Shown here: positions 1 through 7,572 of the stretch, one piece after another | How the letters are laid out: the number at the start of each line of letters is the position of its first letter | Numbering within the stretch: position 1 is the first letter of the stretch | NCBI GenBank assembly: GCA_937995275.1 | Contig: CALKKN010000338.1 | Coordinates: 1 to 17,427 of the forward strand | Source of the DNA: an uncultured Lysobacterales bacterium | GTDB taxonomy: Bacteria; Pseudomonadota; Gammaproteobacteria; Xanthomonadales; SZUA-36 | Direction: 5' to 3' | DNA: 17,427 nucleotides | Notes under the pieces: generated by a model | The model's database searches: none | The model's input: the letters and a program-made list of their open reading frames with translations, nothing else | What the model was told of the DNA's origin: nothing | Position numbers and translations under genes: made by a program

Positions 1-432
1 AGGCGTCCGGCTGACGATCAGTTCGGCTTTCTGCCGGAGCCCGTCCAGCGTCGCGCGGTTCTCATCGAGGAGCTTTTGCTGTTCGGCCAGGCGACGGCCG
101 TTGGCCTCGATTTCGCCGTCGAGCCGCTTCAGCAGCCGCTCGGCTTCGAGTTTTCGTCGGACGATGCCTCGCGCCAGTTCCTCCTTGCCGGACTCGAAGC
201 AAAGGTCGAGTTGCTGGCCGAACTCGCCGGCCGAGGCCAGCATCTCGGCCCGGCGGGCGCCGAGGGCCTCCTGTTCCTGCGTGCAGAGCGCGATATGCTG
301 CTCGCTGGCCGCCAGTTCGTCCTCCATGTCGCGAATGGCCTGTCTGAGCAGTTGCTCGGGCTCTTCGATGTGGTCGAGAACGGCGTTGAAGTCCGCCTTG
401 AAAAGCCTCGAGACGCGGTTGATCAATGCCAT
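1..432 (-). CDS. pspA: PspA/IM30 family membrane-stress protein (3' end cut off by window edge)
   Basis: The reverse-strand frame from the ATG at 432 gives 144 residues without a stop and runs off the left edge, so the C-terminus is missing (family members are about 220-230 residues). The product begins MALINRVSRLFKADFNAVLD and continues with IEEPEQLLRQAIRDMEDEL, the typical N-terminal amphipathic helix and following coiled coil of PspA/IM30. The rest is Glu/Arg/Leu-rich helical heptad sequence, as expected. Family knowledge: PspA oligomerises on the inner leaflet of damaged cytoplasmic membranes and, in enterobacteria, also inhibits the activator PspF. A strong GGGAGG ribosome site lies just upstream of the ATG, on the minus strand at 440-445. 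No pspF or pspBC is visible. The neighbour is a divergent two-component system, which could be its regulator (inference). Confidence 0.88.
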   Translation of the reverse strand, partial: MALINRVSRLFKADFNAVLDHIEEPEQLLRQAIRDMEDELAASEQHIALCTQEQEALGARRAEMLASAGEFGQQLDLCFESGKEELARGIVRRKLEAERLLKRLDGEIEANGRRLAEQQKLLDENRATLDGLRQKAELIVSRTP

Positions 433-588
433 GGTGTTGCCTCCCTGTGTGTGAAACCTGCCACCATGGTAGGAAGCCGCACCGCGCGGAATAAGACACG
501 CCGACGTAAAACCTGCCTGCCTGGATTTACAAAAAAGTTACATGGCCGGGGCACCCTGCCGGCGCGCCAACTGGTACGCTGAAGCCAG
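433..588. promoter_or_regulatory. Divergent intergenic region between pspA and the response regulator gene
   Basis: This 156-bp gap must hold both divergent promoters, but I do not read a convincing -10/-35 pair or a sigma-54 site for either gene. Two repeats stand out. TTACA at 527-531 recurs at 538-542, an 11-bp period, which is the half-site spacing usually bound by OmpR/PhoB-family regulators. AAACCTGCC at 454-462 recurs exactly at 509-517, 55 bp away. A GTAAA at 506-510 faces the TTTAC at 526-530. Whether these bind the adjacent regulator is inference. Confidence 0.35.
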
Positions 589-1290
589 ATGACGAAGGGC
601 TACCGCATACTGGTGATCGAGGACGAGCAGGCCATCCGCGAGGGCCTGTCGGACGTGCTCATCTATCACGGCTACGCGGTCGACAGCGCCGCCACGGGCG
701 CGGAGGGTCTCAACAAGGCGCTGAGCGGGCGGTTTGACCTGATCCTGCTCGACATCATGCTGCCGGGCATCGACGGTTACGAGATCTGCAACCGGATCCG
801 CGCCGAGGACCGGCGCCAGCCGATCATCATGCTGACGGCCAGGGGCGCCGACGAGGACGTCATCCGGGGCCTGAAGCTGGGCGCCGACGACTATGTCGCC
901 AAGCCCTTTTCGATCCAGCAGCTCGTGCTGCGCATCCAGGCCGTGCTGCGGCGCTCGCAGGCGGGCATGGAACAGGCGCGCACGATTTCCCTTCCCAACG
1001 TCGAAATCGATACCGAAAACCTGTCGGGTGTTGGCAAAAACGGCGACATTGTTTTCACGCGCCGCGAGATCGAGGTGCTGGCCTATCTTGCCGAGAACAG
1101 CGACCGGCCGGTGCCGCGCGAGGAGTTGCTGGCGAAAGTGTGGGGCTACGCCCGTAATCTCGACATCGAAACCCGCACCGTCGACATCCATATCGCCAAG
1201 ATTCGGCGCAAGATCGAGCCGGAACCGAAAGAGCCGCGCAACCTCGTCACCGTGCGCGGCGCCGGCTACCGCCTGCTGACCGAGGGCTGA
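589..1290 (+). CDS. OmpR/PhoB-family response regulator
   Basis: This 233-residue protein has a receiver domain (about 4-118) and a C-terminal winged-helix DNA-binding domain (about 135-230). Receiver residues are intact: acidic pair E11/D12, phospho-acceptor D55 in LLLDIMLPGIDG, T83 in MLTAR and K105 in VAKPF. The effector domain shows FTRREIEVLAYLAEN and ends with RTVDIHIAKIRRKI and VRGAGYRLL, the recognition-helix and wing motifs of the OmpR/PhoB class. It should be a cytoplasmic transcription factor phosphorylated by the kinase encoded 3 bp downstream. The ATG at 589 has only a weak upstream ribosome site, but the protein start aligns well with the family. It is divergent from pspA, so pspA is an obvious candidate target. 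The family is certain; the regulon is not known from sequence. Confidence 0.95.
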   Translation: MTKGYRILVIEDEQAIREGLSDVLIYHGYAVDSAATGAEGLNKALSGRFDLILLDIMLPGIDGYEICNRIRAEDRRQPIIMLTARGADEDVIRGLKLGADDYVAKPFSIQQLVLRIQAVLRRSQAGMEQARTISLPNVEIDTENLSGVGKNGDIVFTRREIEVLAYLAENSDRPVPREELLAKVWGYARNLDIETRTVDIHIAKIRRKIEPEPKEPRNLVTVRGAGYRLLTEG

Positions 1291-1293
1291 GCG

Positions 1294-3438
1294 ATGGCGG
1301 TCAGGCCCTCCGGCAAGAACCAGGACAGGCGCCGGCTGCAGGTTTCGCTGGCCGTGCTGTTCGTCGCCCTGGCGGTGCCGACCGCTGCCGTGATCTGGCA
1401 GGCTTACAGCAGGCTCGAGTGGGAGTCGTTTCATCAGTATCGCACCCAGGCCGAGGAACTCACCCGGCGGATCGACCGCGGCCTGGCGGAGCGCATCGCC
1501 GAGGCCGGGTCGAGACGATTTGCCGATTACGCCTTCGTCAATGTCGGCGGCGATCCTGCGGCCGGCGTACTGCAACGATCGACGCTGGCCGCCTTTCCGG
1601 TGGAACAGCAGTTGCCGGGCCTGATCGGATACTTCCAGGTCGATGCGGACGGGAGTTTCTCGACGCCGCTGTTGCCGGCCGCCGGCACCGACCCGGCGAG
1701 CGTCGGGATCGGCGCCGAGGAGTACCGGGCCCGGCTCGCGTTGACGGAGGAGATCCGGAAGGTTCTGGCCGACAACCGCCTGGTCGGGGCACGAACGCCC
1801 GGTCCGGCGCCCCTCGGCGAGGTCCCCGAACCCGAGGAGTCGCTGCAGGAATCCGCCGCGTCATTGGCCTCTTTCGACGCGGATGAAGGGGCCGAGAAGC
1901 GCGCAAAGTCCGAAGGCCTCGCCCGGCGGCAGGTCAAAGAGAGCTACGGCCAGCAGGCTTTCGACGAGCTCAGCGAGCCGGTGCGGCGCGACCAGCCGGT
2001 CCCGGCCGGGAGCGACACGGCACTTTCGCCGGAAGCGAAGGCCGATGCGCGGACCAACGCGTACGGCAAGGTCCAGGACCTGCAGCTGGACGACGCGCTG
2101 ATCCGAAAATCCGAAGTCGCCGAGGAGGCAGAAAGTACGGGAGACGGAAAACGGACAGGGGCAGCGGTGGAATTCGCCGGCGCGGACCGGTCACGGCGGC
2201 TCGAACAGGCCGCCCTGCCCGTGAGCGCGCCGCCCGCCGCCGGGGCGAGCGGCCCGGCCGATATCGGCGACCTGCGCATCACGACCTTCGAAAGCGAGGT
2301 CGATCCGTTCGAATTCAGTCTGCTCGATAGCGGTCACTTCGTGCTGTTCCGGAAAGTCTGGCGCGACGGCGAACGCTTCATCCAGGGCATCCTGATCGAG
2401 CAGCGCGCGTTTCTCGGCGAAGTCGTCGAATCGGCCTTCCGGTCAACCGCGCTGTCCGCGATGTCCGACTTGGCCCTGGCCTACCGGGACGACGTGATCG
2501 AACTGGTCCCCGGCAGTGAAGGGGAACGATATCCCGATGCTTCCGGCATGCGCGGCGCCCTGTTGTACCGCGACCGCCTGTCCGCGCCGCTGGATGCGCT
2601 GGAACTGATCTACTCGATCAGTCGCTTGCCGCCCGGCCCGGGCGCAGCCGTCCTGGGCTGGACGACCCTGCTGCTCGGGGCCGTGTTCATCGGCGGTTTC
2701 CTGGCACTGTACCGGCTGGGGATGGGTCAGATCCGCCTGGCCCGCCAGCAGCAGGATTTTGTTTCGGCCGTCAGCCATGAGCTGAAAACGCCGCTGACGT
2801 CGATTCGCATGTACGGCGAGATGCTGAAGGAGGGCTGGGCGGACGAGGCCAGGCGGAAGCAGTATTACGAGTACATCCACGACGAGTCGGAACGCCTTGG
2901 GCGGCTGATCGACAATGTATTGCGGCTCTCCAGCATCACGCGTAACGGTCCCAGCATCGATCTGCATTCGCTCACCGCTGGCGAACTGATCGACAAGGTG
3001 CGATCACGGATTTCCAGCCAGGTCGAGCGCGCCGGGTTCGAAATCACGTTTAGCGTCGACGAGGATGCACGCCGGGCCGAGGTCCTGATCGACGAAGATT
3101 GTTTCCTGCAGATCGTCATCAACCTTGTCGACAACGCGATCAAGTTTTCGAAAAAGGCTGACGCCCACAGGATCGATATCACCGCGATGCCCGAAAGCAA
3201 CCGGCGGGTGCGGTTTGCGGTCCGCGATTACGGGCCGGGCGTGCCCCGCGAGCAGATGAAGAAAATATTCGGGCTGTTCTATCGAACGGAATCGGAATTG
3301 ACGCGGGAATCCGTCGGCACCGGCATCGGCCTGGCCATCGTTCACCAACTGACTACCGCCATGTCCGGCAAGGTCGATGTCGTGAACCGCGACCCCGGCG
3401 CGGAATTTCGGCTCTCCTTTCCCGCCCGTTCCGGATAA
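1294..3438 (+). CDS. Membrane sensor histidine kinase with large low-complexity sensor insert
   Basis: This 714-residue kinase starts 3 bp after the response regulator stop, with GAGGG in the end of that gene serving as ribosome site, so the two are surely co-translated. Transmembrane segments are predicted near residues 17-36 and 453-473, framing an extracytoplasmic region of about 415 residues. Within it, about residues 162-324 are rich in Glu, Ala, Arg, Ser and Pro and look disordered, between two folded parts. After the second membrane segment there is no HAMP domain: the HisKA motif VSHELKTPLTSIRMYGEML with H495 follows after about 20 residues. The ATPase domain has the N box NLVDNAIKF (N614), the G1 box RDYGPGVP (D645), an F-box region KKIFGLFYR and the G2 box GTGIGLAIVHQL. 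It is complete and apparently functional. Ligand unknown; the pspA neighbour suggests envelope stress (inference). Confidence 0.93.
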   Translation: MAVRPSGKNQDRRRLQVSLAVLFVALAVPTAAVIWQAYSRLEWESFHQYRTQAEELTRRIDRGLAERIAEAGSRRFADYAFVNVGGDPAAGVLQRSTLAAFPVEQQLPGLIGYFQVDADGSFSTPLLPAAGTDPASVGIGAEEYRARLALTEEIRKVLADNRLVGARTPGPAPLGEVPEPEESLQESAASLASFDADEGAEKRAKSEGLARRQVKESYGQQAFDELSEPVRRDQPVPAGSDTALSPEAKADARTNAYGKVQDLQLDDALIRKSEVAEEAESTGDGKRTGAAVEFAGADRSRRLEQAALPVSAPPAAGASGPADIGDLRITTFESEVDPFEFSLLDSGHFVLFRKVWRDGERFIQGILIEQRAFLGEVVESAFRSTALSAMSDLALAYRDDVIELVPGSEGERYPDASGMRGALLYRDRLSAPLDALELIYSISRLPPGPGAAVLGWTTLLLGAVFIGGFLALYRLGMGQIRLARQQQDFVSAVSHELKTPLTSIRMYGEMLKEGWADEARRKQYYEYIHDESERLGRLIDNVLRLSSITRNGPSIDLHSLTAGELIDKVRSRISSQVERAGFEITFSVDEDARRAEVLIDEDCFLQIVINLVDNAIKFSKKADAHRIDITAMPESNRRVRFAVRDYGPGVPREQMKKIFGLFYRTESELTRESVGTGIGLAIVHQLTTAMSGKVDVVNRDPGAEFRLSFPARSG

Positions 3439-3465
3439 AATGAACCCGAACGCCCGCCGCGCCAC

Positions 3466-4455
3466 TCAGGTCAGGTGAAAGCCCTGGGCCTGCTCCAGCG
3501 CCAGCAGGTACTCCTTGCGCCAGAGCCCACCCCGGTAGCCTGTCAGTTCGCCGTCGGAGGCGACCACGCGGTGGCAGGGGGTGACGATGGCGATGCGATT
3601 GTCGCCGATGGCGCCGCCGACCGCGCGGACCGCGTCCGGGTGACCGATGACCGCGGCAATGTCCGCGTAGCTCCGCATGACGCCGTAGGGGATCTGGCGC
3701 AGGGCGTCCCAGGCCGCTTCCTGGAAGGCCGTGCCGGGCGCCTGGAGGGGCAGCGAGAACTGGCGCAGACTCCCCTCGAAGTAGCCGTCCAGCTGTCTCC
3801 TGACCTGCTGCATCTGCGGATGCTCGCCGGGCAGGAAGACGCGCCCCATCTGCTGCCGCAGCGAGGACAACCGAGCATCGAGCAGGCCCTGCTCGGCGAA
3901 CTCCAGCAGGCAGAGGCCGCTGTCCTGCACGCCCATGATCATCGAGCCCAGCGGCGTGGCGACCCGGTCGAGCCAGATCGAGGATTCCCGGTCGACGGCC
4001 GACGGCGGACCGCCGAACACCTGCGTGAAGGCTTCCCGAAAGCTGGATTCGGATTCGAATCCCCGGGCCGTGACGGCCTCGTTGACGGGCATGCCCTGCT
4101 GGATTTGCCGCAGCGCGAGCCCCAAACGCCGCAGGCGGGCGTAGGCATGGAAGGTGAACCCGTAATTGGCCATGAACCAGCGGCGCACCGCGGCAGCGTC
4201 GAGCCCCATTGTTTCCAGGTCCTGATCGTGCCAGCGCCGCGCCGGGTCCGCTTCGACGTCGCCCAGCAGCAACTCCAGCCAGTCCGGATCGGCGAACCCG
4301 GACTGCAGCGGTTTGCAGTGCTTGCAGGGCCTGAAGCCTGCGGCCAGGGCGTCGCGGGCGCTGTCGAATTGCCGTTGCCCGTCGGCCTGCCGGGAAGCCT
4401 CGTCGCATCCGGGCTGACAGAAAATACCGCTGCGGGTGTTGGCGATCAGGTCCAA
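3466..4455 (-). CDS. ada: Ada-type alkylation repair protein and transcriptional activator (short N-terminus)
   Basis: This 329-residue protein has the three Ada parts in order. First is a zinc-binding phosphotriester methyl-acceptor domain with C13, C17, C44 and C47 (GIFCQPGC and FRPCKHC). Next is an AraC-type helix-turn-helix region (about 62-150). Last is an O6-alkylguanine-DNA alkyltransferase domain with acceptor C294 in the TPCHRVV motif, preceded by IPYGVMRSYADIA. Ada moves methyl groups from DNA irreversibly onto its own cysteines and, once methylated, activates repair genes. It is convergent with the kinase (27 bp between stops). The only usable start is a TTG at 4455 with a poor ribosome site, because an in-frame TAG lies 24 bp upstream. 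This leaves 12 residues before the first zinc cysteine where E. coli Ada has about 37. Either the family variant is short or the 5' end was lost near the upstream palindromic element. Confidence 0.88.
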   Translation of the reverse strand: MDLIANTRSGIFCQPGCDEASRQADGQRQFDSARDALAAGFRPCKHCKPLQSGFADPDWLELLLGDVEADPARRWHDQDLETMGLDAAAVRRWFMANYGFTFHAYARLRRLGLALRQIQQGMPVNEAVTARGFESESSFREAFTQVFGGPPSAVDRESSIWLDRVATPLGSMIMGVQDSGLCLLEFAEQGLLDARLSSLRQQMGRVFLPGEHPQMQQVRRQLDGYFEGSLRQFSLPLQAPGTAFQEAAWDALRQIPYGVMRSYADIAAVIGHPDAVRAVGGAIGDNRIAIVTPCHRVVASDGELTGYRGGLWRKEYLLALEQAQGFHLT

Positions 4456-4525
4456 ATCGGTGTTCGATCCCGGTGACTACCCCTGATTGTACATGCGATC
4501 GAATCTTCCGAAGCGTCTCGACGCA

Positions 4526-4807
4526 CTGTAGGAGCGACGCGCGACGGCATTCAGCAGGGGCTTCATTCGGCTGCGCTTTAGCCGCGAATGGGGTTGGTCG
4601 CACGGGCGGCACCGGGAGCCTATCCTCAGGGAACGCTCGAGCCCTCCCTGGGCGCTTGTCGAGCGCAGGCAACGAGGCAGGTGCGGTTTCGCCGAAGGCG
4701 AAGAAGCGCCTGCGGAGTGCCGTTGCGCGTGTTCCCGACAGCACCCGGTTCGAAGCGACCAACCCCCAATCGCGGCTAAAGCCGCTCCCACAGAGTCGCT
4801 CCTACAG
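4526..4807. repeat. Composite palindromic element of REP type (282 bp, nested inverted repeats)
   Basis: This element fills the gap between ada and the acryloyl-CoA reductase gene. Its outer ends are a perfect 13-bp inverted repeat, CTGTAGGAGCGAC at 4526-4538 and its complement at 4795-4807. Inside is a second pair of 27/28 bp, 4575-4601 against 4755-4782, matching except for one substitution and one indel and carrying the REP core GCTTTAGCCGCGA followed by GGTTGGTCGC. The middle holds further hairpins (7-bp arms at 4634-4640/4659-4665, and another at 4677-4713). The right end includes the stop codon of the acuI gene (4802-4804). Architecture with terminal inverted repeats, no coding sequence and nested palindromes fits a MITE or a composite of REP units. 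A terminator role for the minus-strand operon is possible. No transposase is present. Confidence 0.75.
4677..4713. repeat. Internal hairpin of the palindromic element
   Basis: An 8-bp outer stem (GCAGGTGC at 4677-4684 with GCGCCTGC at 4706-4713, one mismatch that is a G-U pair on one RNA strand) encloses a perfect inner stem TTCGCC (4688-4693) and GGCGAA (4697-4702) with a GAA loop. There is no T-tract on either side, so it is not an obvious intrinsic terminator. It is part of the 4526-4807 element, and any function as an RNA structure is unproven. Confidence 0.5.
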
Positions 4808-5803
4808 CTCGACGACGATCCTGCCCAACGACTGGCCCTCGAGCATGCCGCCGAAGATGTCGTTCAGGTCGTCCAGGCCGACTACCCGGTTGCGGATCGC
4901 TTCGAGGTTGCGCGGTTTCCATTCGGCGGCCAACTTCGACCAGATCTTTTCGCGGATCGGGTAGGGGCATTGCGGTGAATCGATACCGAGCAGGCTGACG
5001 CCGCGGATGATGAAGGGCATCACGGTGGTCTGCAATGCGATACCGCCGGCCAGCCCGCAGGCGGCGATGTTGCCCCAGGGTTTGATGGCGGCGCAGATTC
5101 CGCTGAGCATGGCGCCGCCGACGCTGTCGATACAGCCGGCCCAGCGCGCGCTCTCCAGCGGCCGCTTCCCCCATTCGAGTTCGTGGCGGGAGATGCATTC
5201 GCCGGCGCCCAGGGCGGCCAGCCAGCCGAAGTGCTCTTCCTTGCCGGTAATGGCGTGGACCTCGTAGCCCGCATTAGCGAGGATATCGATGGCGATGGAG
5301 CCGACGCCGCCGGTGGCGCCGGTGACGACGATGGGCCCCTGGTCCGGCCGCTGGCCATTCTGTTCCATCCGGAACAATGACAACGCAGCGGTAAACCCGG
5401 CCGTCCCGATCGTCATGGCTTCCAGCGCGCTCAGCCCGGGCGGCAGGGGACTGACCCAGGCGCTGTCCAGGCGCAGGTACTCGGCGTAGCCGCCATCGCG
5501 GGTCTCAGACAGGCCGGCGCCCGTCACCAGCACCTCGTCGCCGGGCGCCAATCGTTCCGATTCGGACGAAATGACCGTTCCGGCGACGTCGATGCCGCCG
5601 ACCATCGGGTAGGAGCGCATGATCTTGCCCTTGCCGGTGCCGGCCAGCGCGTCCTTGTAGTTGATGCCCGAACAGGCGACCCGGATGGTGACGTCGCCCG
5701 GGCTCAGGTCGTCGAGACCGACGGTTTCCACCACGCCGCGGTAGCCATCGTCGTCGTTGCGCACCCGGTAGGCGCGGAATGTATCAGGGACGGATTGTTG
5801 CAT
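4802..5803 (-). CDS. acuI: Acryloyl-CoA reductase (NADPH), AcuI/YhdH family
   Basis: This 333-residue medium-chain dehydrogenase/reductase is of the zinc-independent YhdH/AcuI group. Visible motifs are SGINYKDALAGTGKGKI (about 45-61), the segment GGIDVAGTV, and the nucleotide-binding loop GATGGVGS at 162-169. The C-terminal part contains KPWGNIAACGLAGG and GIDSPQCPYPIREKIW, typical of the family. AcuI reduces toxic acryloyl-CoA to propionyl-CoA with NADPH in the cytoplasm, for example downstream of DMSP or 3-hydroxypropionate breakdown. I start at the ATG at 5803 because AAGGAGG sits about 8 bp upstream. The frame is open 19 codons further, but that extension is Arg-rich and lies in the intergenic gap. 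It is the last gene of the operon, 35 bp after the glutamine synthetase-like gene, and its stop lies inside the palindromic element. Confidence 0.87.
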   Translation of the reverse strand: MQQSVPDTFRAYRVRNDDDGYRGVVETVGLDDLSPGDVTIRVACSGINYKDALAGTGKGKIMRSYPMVGGIDVAGTVISSESERLAPGDEVLVTGAGLSETRDGGYAEYLRLDSAWVSPLPPGLSALEAMTIGTAGFTAALSLFRMEQNGQRPDQGPIVVTGATGGVGSIAIDILANAGYEVHAITGKEEHFGWLAALGAGECISRHELEWGKRPLESARWAGCIDSVGGAMLSGICAAIKPWGNIAACGLAGGIALQTTVMPFIIRGVSLLGIDSPQCPYPIREKIWSKLAAEWKPRNLEAIRNRVVGLDDLNDIFGGMLEGQSLGRIVVEL

Positions 5804-5838
5804 GGGTCTGTTCCTCCTTGCGGTCCTCGCCGGCCGCC

Positions 5839-7212
5839 TCAGACGGCTCGCAGGTACCAATCGAAATCCTTGGTGGGGATCTCAGCATTGTAGTTGCCCT
5901 CCTCCTCGCGGCGGCAGCGCGAGAAGAGGTCGCGGTATTTCTCGCCGATGTAGCGCGGCAGCAGGGCGCCCTGGTCAAATGCGTCCAGCGCCAGCGGCCA
6001 GCGGATGGGCACGGTCACTTCGTAGCCGATCTCCGCGCGTTCCGGCGTCATGGGGCCGGGATCGACCTGTTCACTCAGGCCGTGGTGAATGCCGGCCAGC
6101 ACGGCGGCCACCACGAGGTAGGGATTGGCGTCGGCGCCGGCCACGCGGTGTTCGACGCGGGTATTGGCCGCCGACGCCACCGGGATCCGCATCGCCACAC
6201 CGCGGTGGTTGGGGCCCCAGGTCGGGCTCGCCGGCACGAAATTGCCGGGCGCATGGCGGCGGTAGGAGTTGGCGTTGGGCGCGAAGATCGCCATGCTCTC
6301 GGCCATCAGGGCGCCGAGGCCTCCGATCGCGTGCCGCAGCCGCTCGGAAAAGGTCCCATCGCGGCTCTCGCCGGCGAAAATGTTGACGCCGTCGGCATCC
6401 AGCAGGCTGATGTGGACGTGCAGTCCGCAGCCGGCCGACTCGGCGAAGGGTTTGGCCATGAACGTGGCCCCCAGTCCGTTTTTGCCGGCGGCCGCCTTGA
6501 TGGCGCGTTTGAGCAGGACCGCGTGGTCGCAGGCCAGTACCGGGTCGTCCACGTGGTGGAGGTTGACTTCGAATTGGCCCGGCGCGAATTCCGAGACGGC
6601 GGCCCCGGCCGGGATATTCTGGGCGATGCAGATCGCGTCCAGGTCGGCCAGGAAGTCGTCCACTTCGTAGAGGTCCTCCATCATCGCGTACTGCAGACCC
6701 GGCTGGGGCAGTTCAGAGCCCGGAATGCGGGGCATCTTCGGCTGGAAGCGGCCAGTGACGTGCTCCACCAGGTAAAACTCGAGTTCGGTGGCCAGCACCG
6801 GCTTCAGGCCCATGTCAGTGAGCGGCTGCAGGGCCCGCCGCAGCACGTTGCGCGGATCGCGCGGATAGGGGGTGCCGTCGGTATTCATCATCTCGACCAG
6901 CACCTGGGCGGTCGGGGCGGCGACCCAGGGCACGGGCCCCAGGCTCCCCGGCACGGCCAGGCCCTTGCCGTCGGGGTCGCCGTCGTTGACGCCGTACGGT
7001 ATCGAATCGAAGGTGCAGCCGCGGCTGTCGAGGATCGTTGTCGAGGCGCACAGGTTCATTCCATTTCCGAACAGCTTGTGGAAGTCTTCCCGCTCGGCCC
7101 GCTTGCCCCGCAGGATGCCGTTCATGTCGGCGATCAACGCTTCGAGGTACCGCGTTTCCGGATGGTCCTTCAGGTAGGCTTCGAGTTCTTCGTTGAGATT
7201 GCTGGCTGCCAT
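5839..7212 (-). CDS. Glutamine synthetase family protein, gamma-glutamylpolyamine synthetase (PuuA)-like
   Basis: The 457-residue protein has the full glutamine synthetase catalytic barrel. Metal and substrate motifs include E143/E145 in ATELEFYL, EFAPGQFEVNL (E208, E215), the ATP/metal histidines in GCGLHVHISL (H265, H267), NSYRR (315-319) and RVEHRVAGADANPYL (352-366). It lacks the adenylylation-loop region of GlnA, and its short C-terminus ends in DFDWYLRAV, much like PuuA of E. coli. PuuA ligates glutamate to putrescine with ATP. A PuuC-like dehydrogenase gene lies just upstream, which supports ligation of glutamate to an amine rather than to ammonia. The start at 7212 is preferred: GAGG precedes it at good spacing, and the open 19-codon upstream extension is Arg-rich and overlaps the hydratase remnant. 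Exact amine substrate unknown; gamma-glutamylmethylamide synthetase is an alternative. Confidence 0.86.
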   Translation of the reverse strand: MAASNLNEELEAYLKDHPETRYLEALIADMNGILRGKRAEREDFHKLFGNGMNLCASTTILDSRGCTFDSIPYGVNDGDPDGKGLAVPGSLGPVPWVAAPTAQVLVEMMNTDGTPYPRDPRNVLRRALQPLTDMGLKPVLATELEFYLVEHVTGRFQPKMPRIPGSELPQPGLQYAMMEDLYEVDDFLADLDAICIAQNIPAGAAVSEFAPGQFEVNLHHVDDPVLACDHAVLLKRAIKAAAGKNGLGATFMAKPFAESAGCGLHVHISLLDADGVNIFAGESRDGTFSERLRHAIGGLGALMAESMAIFAPNANSYRRHAPGNFVPASPTWGPNHRGVAMRIPVASAANTRVEHRVAGADANPYLVVAAVLAGIHHGLSEQVDPGPMTPERAEIGYEVTVPIRWPLALDAFDQGALLPRYIGEKYRDLFSRCRREEEGNYNAEIPTKDFDWYLRAV

Positions 7213-7244
7213 GCTCTGCCTCGTGTGGATGTTCCTTCTTCGGG

Positions 7245-7490
7245 TCAGCCGAGCCGGGCATCGCGCCATGCGATTGCCGCCCTCGCGCCTTCCTTCCTGA
7301 GTATTTCGTTGAATTGGCGGGACTCGTCCGTCTCCGTGGTCTCTATCGTAATATCGATCTGCAATGCGTGTTCCAGAGCCTCGCGCATGGACGGTATTTC
7401 GCAGGCACGGTTCAGGGCCTGCTTGGTCAGGCGCACGGCGAGCGGGTCGTTGCGGGCGATTTCCCGGGCCAGCGCGGCGGTCTCCTCCTC
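7245..7490 (-). pseudogene. C-terminal remnant of an enoyl-CoA hydratase/isomerase gene
   Basis: Reverse-strand codons 7490 to 7245 encode about 81 residues ending in a TGA: EEETAALAREIARNDPLAV, then RLTKQALNRACEIPSMREAL, and finally ILRKEGARAAIAWRDARLG. This is recognisable as the last third of a crotonase-fold enoyl-CoA hydratase (the LA..IA...P.A.RLTK.ALNRA helix and the WRDARx tail). The active-site part (oxyanion-hole loops, catalytic Glu) is absent. Upstream the frame stays open into the end of the aldehyde dehydrogenase gene, but the sequence no longer looks like the family. A GTG at 7436 could start 63 residues, without a clear ribosome site. This accounts for the 360-bp gap between the flanking genes. 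I read it as a deletion remnant of a former operon member; a short expressed peptide cannot be excluded. Confidence 0.72.
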
Positions 7491-7572
7491 CGGCGTCCGG
7501 CCGGATAGGGCCTCGGGCTCCAGGCCAGCGGGCCTTCGCGTTCGCAGCGGAGGGTCTGCAAGTCCACCGGTT

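Noticed and set aside
62..499. A 145-codon minus-strand frame at the left edge
   Set aside because: It is a shadow of the partial PspA frame, which has a proper start, ribosome site and recognisable family sequence.
3439..3465. Bidirectional terminator between the convergent kinase and ada genes
   Set aside because: The 27-bp gap has no stem-loop and no T-tract.
3353..4762. A minus-strand open frame of 469 codons across ada and the palindromic element
   Set aside because: It is a shifted frame of ada with Arg/Ala/Gly-rich composition and no motifs; the Ada frame carries all expected domains.
5839..7212. Housekeeping glutamine synthetase glnA
   Set aside because: The adenylylation-loop region and the Gly-rich ends of GlnA are missing, the C-terminus is PuuA-like and the neighbour is PuuC-like.
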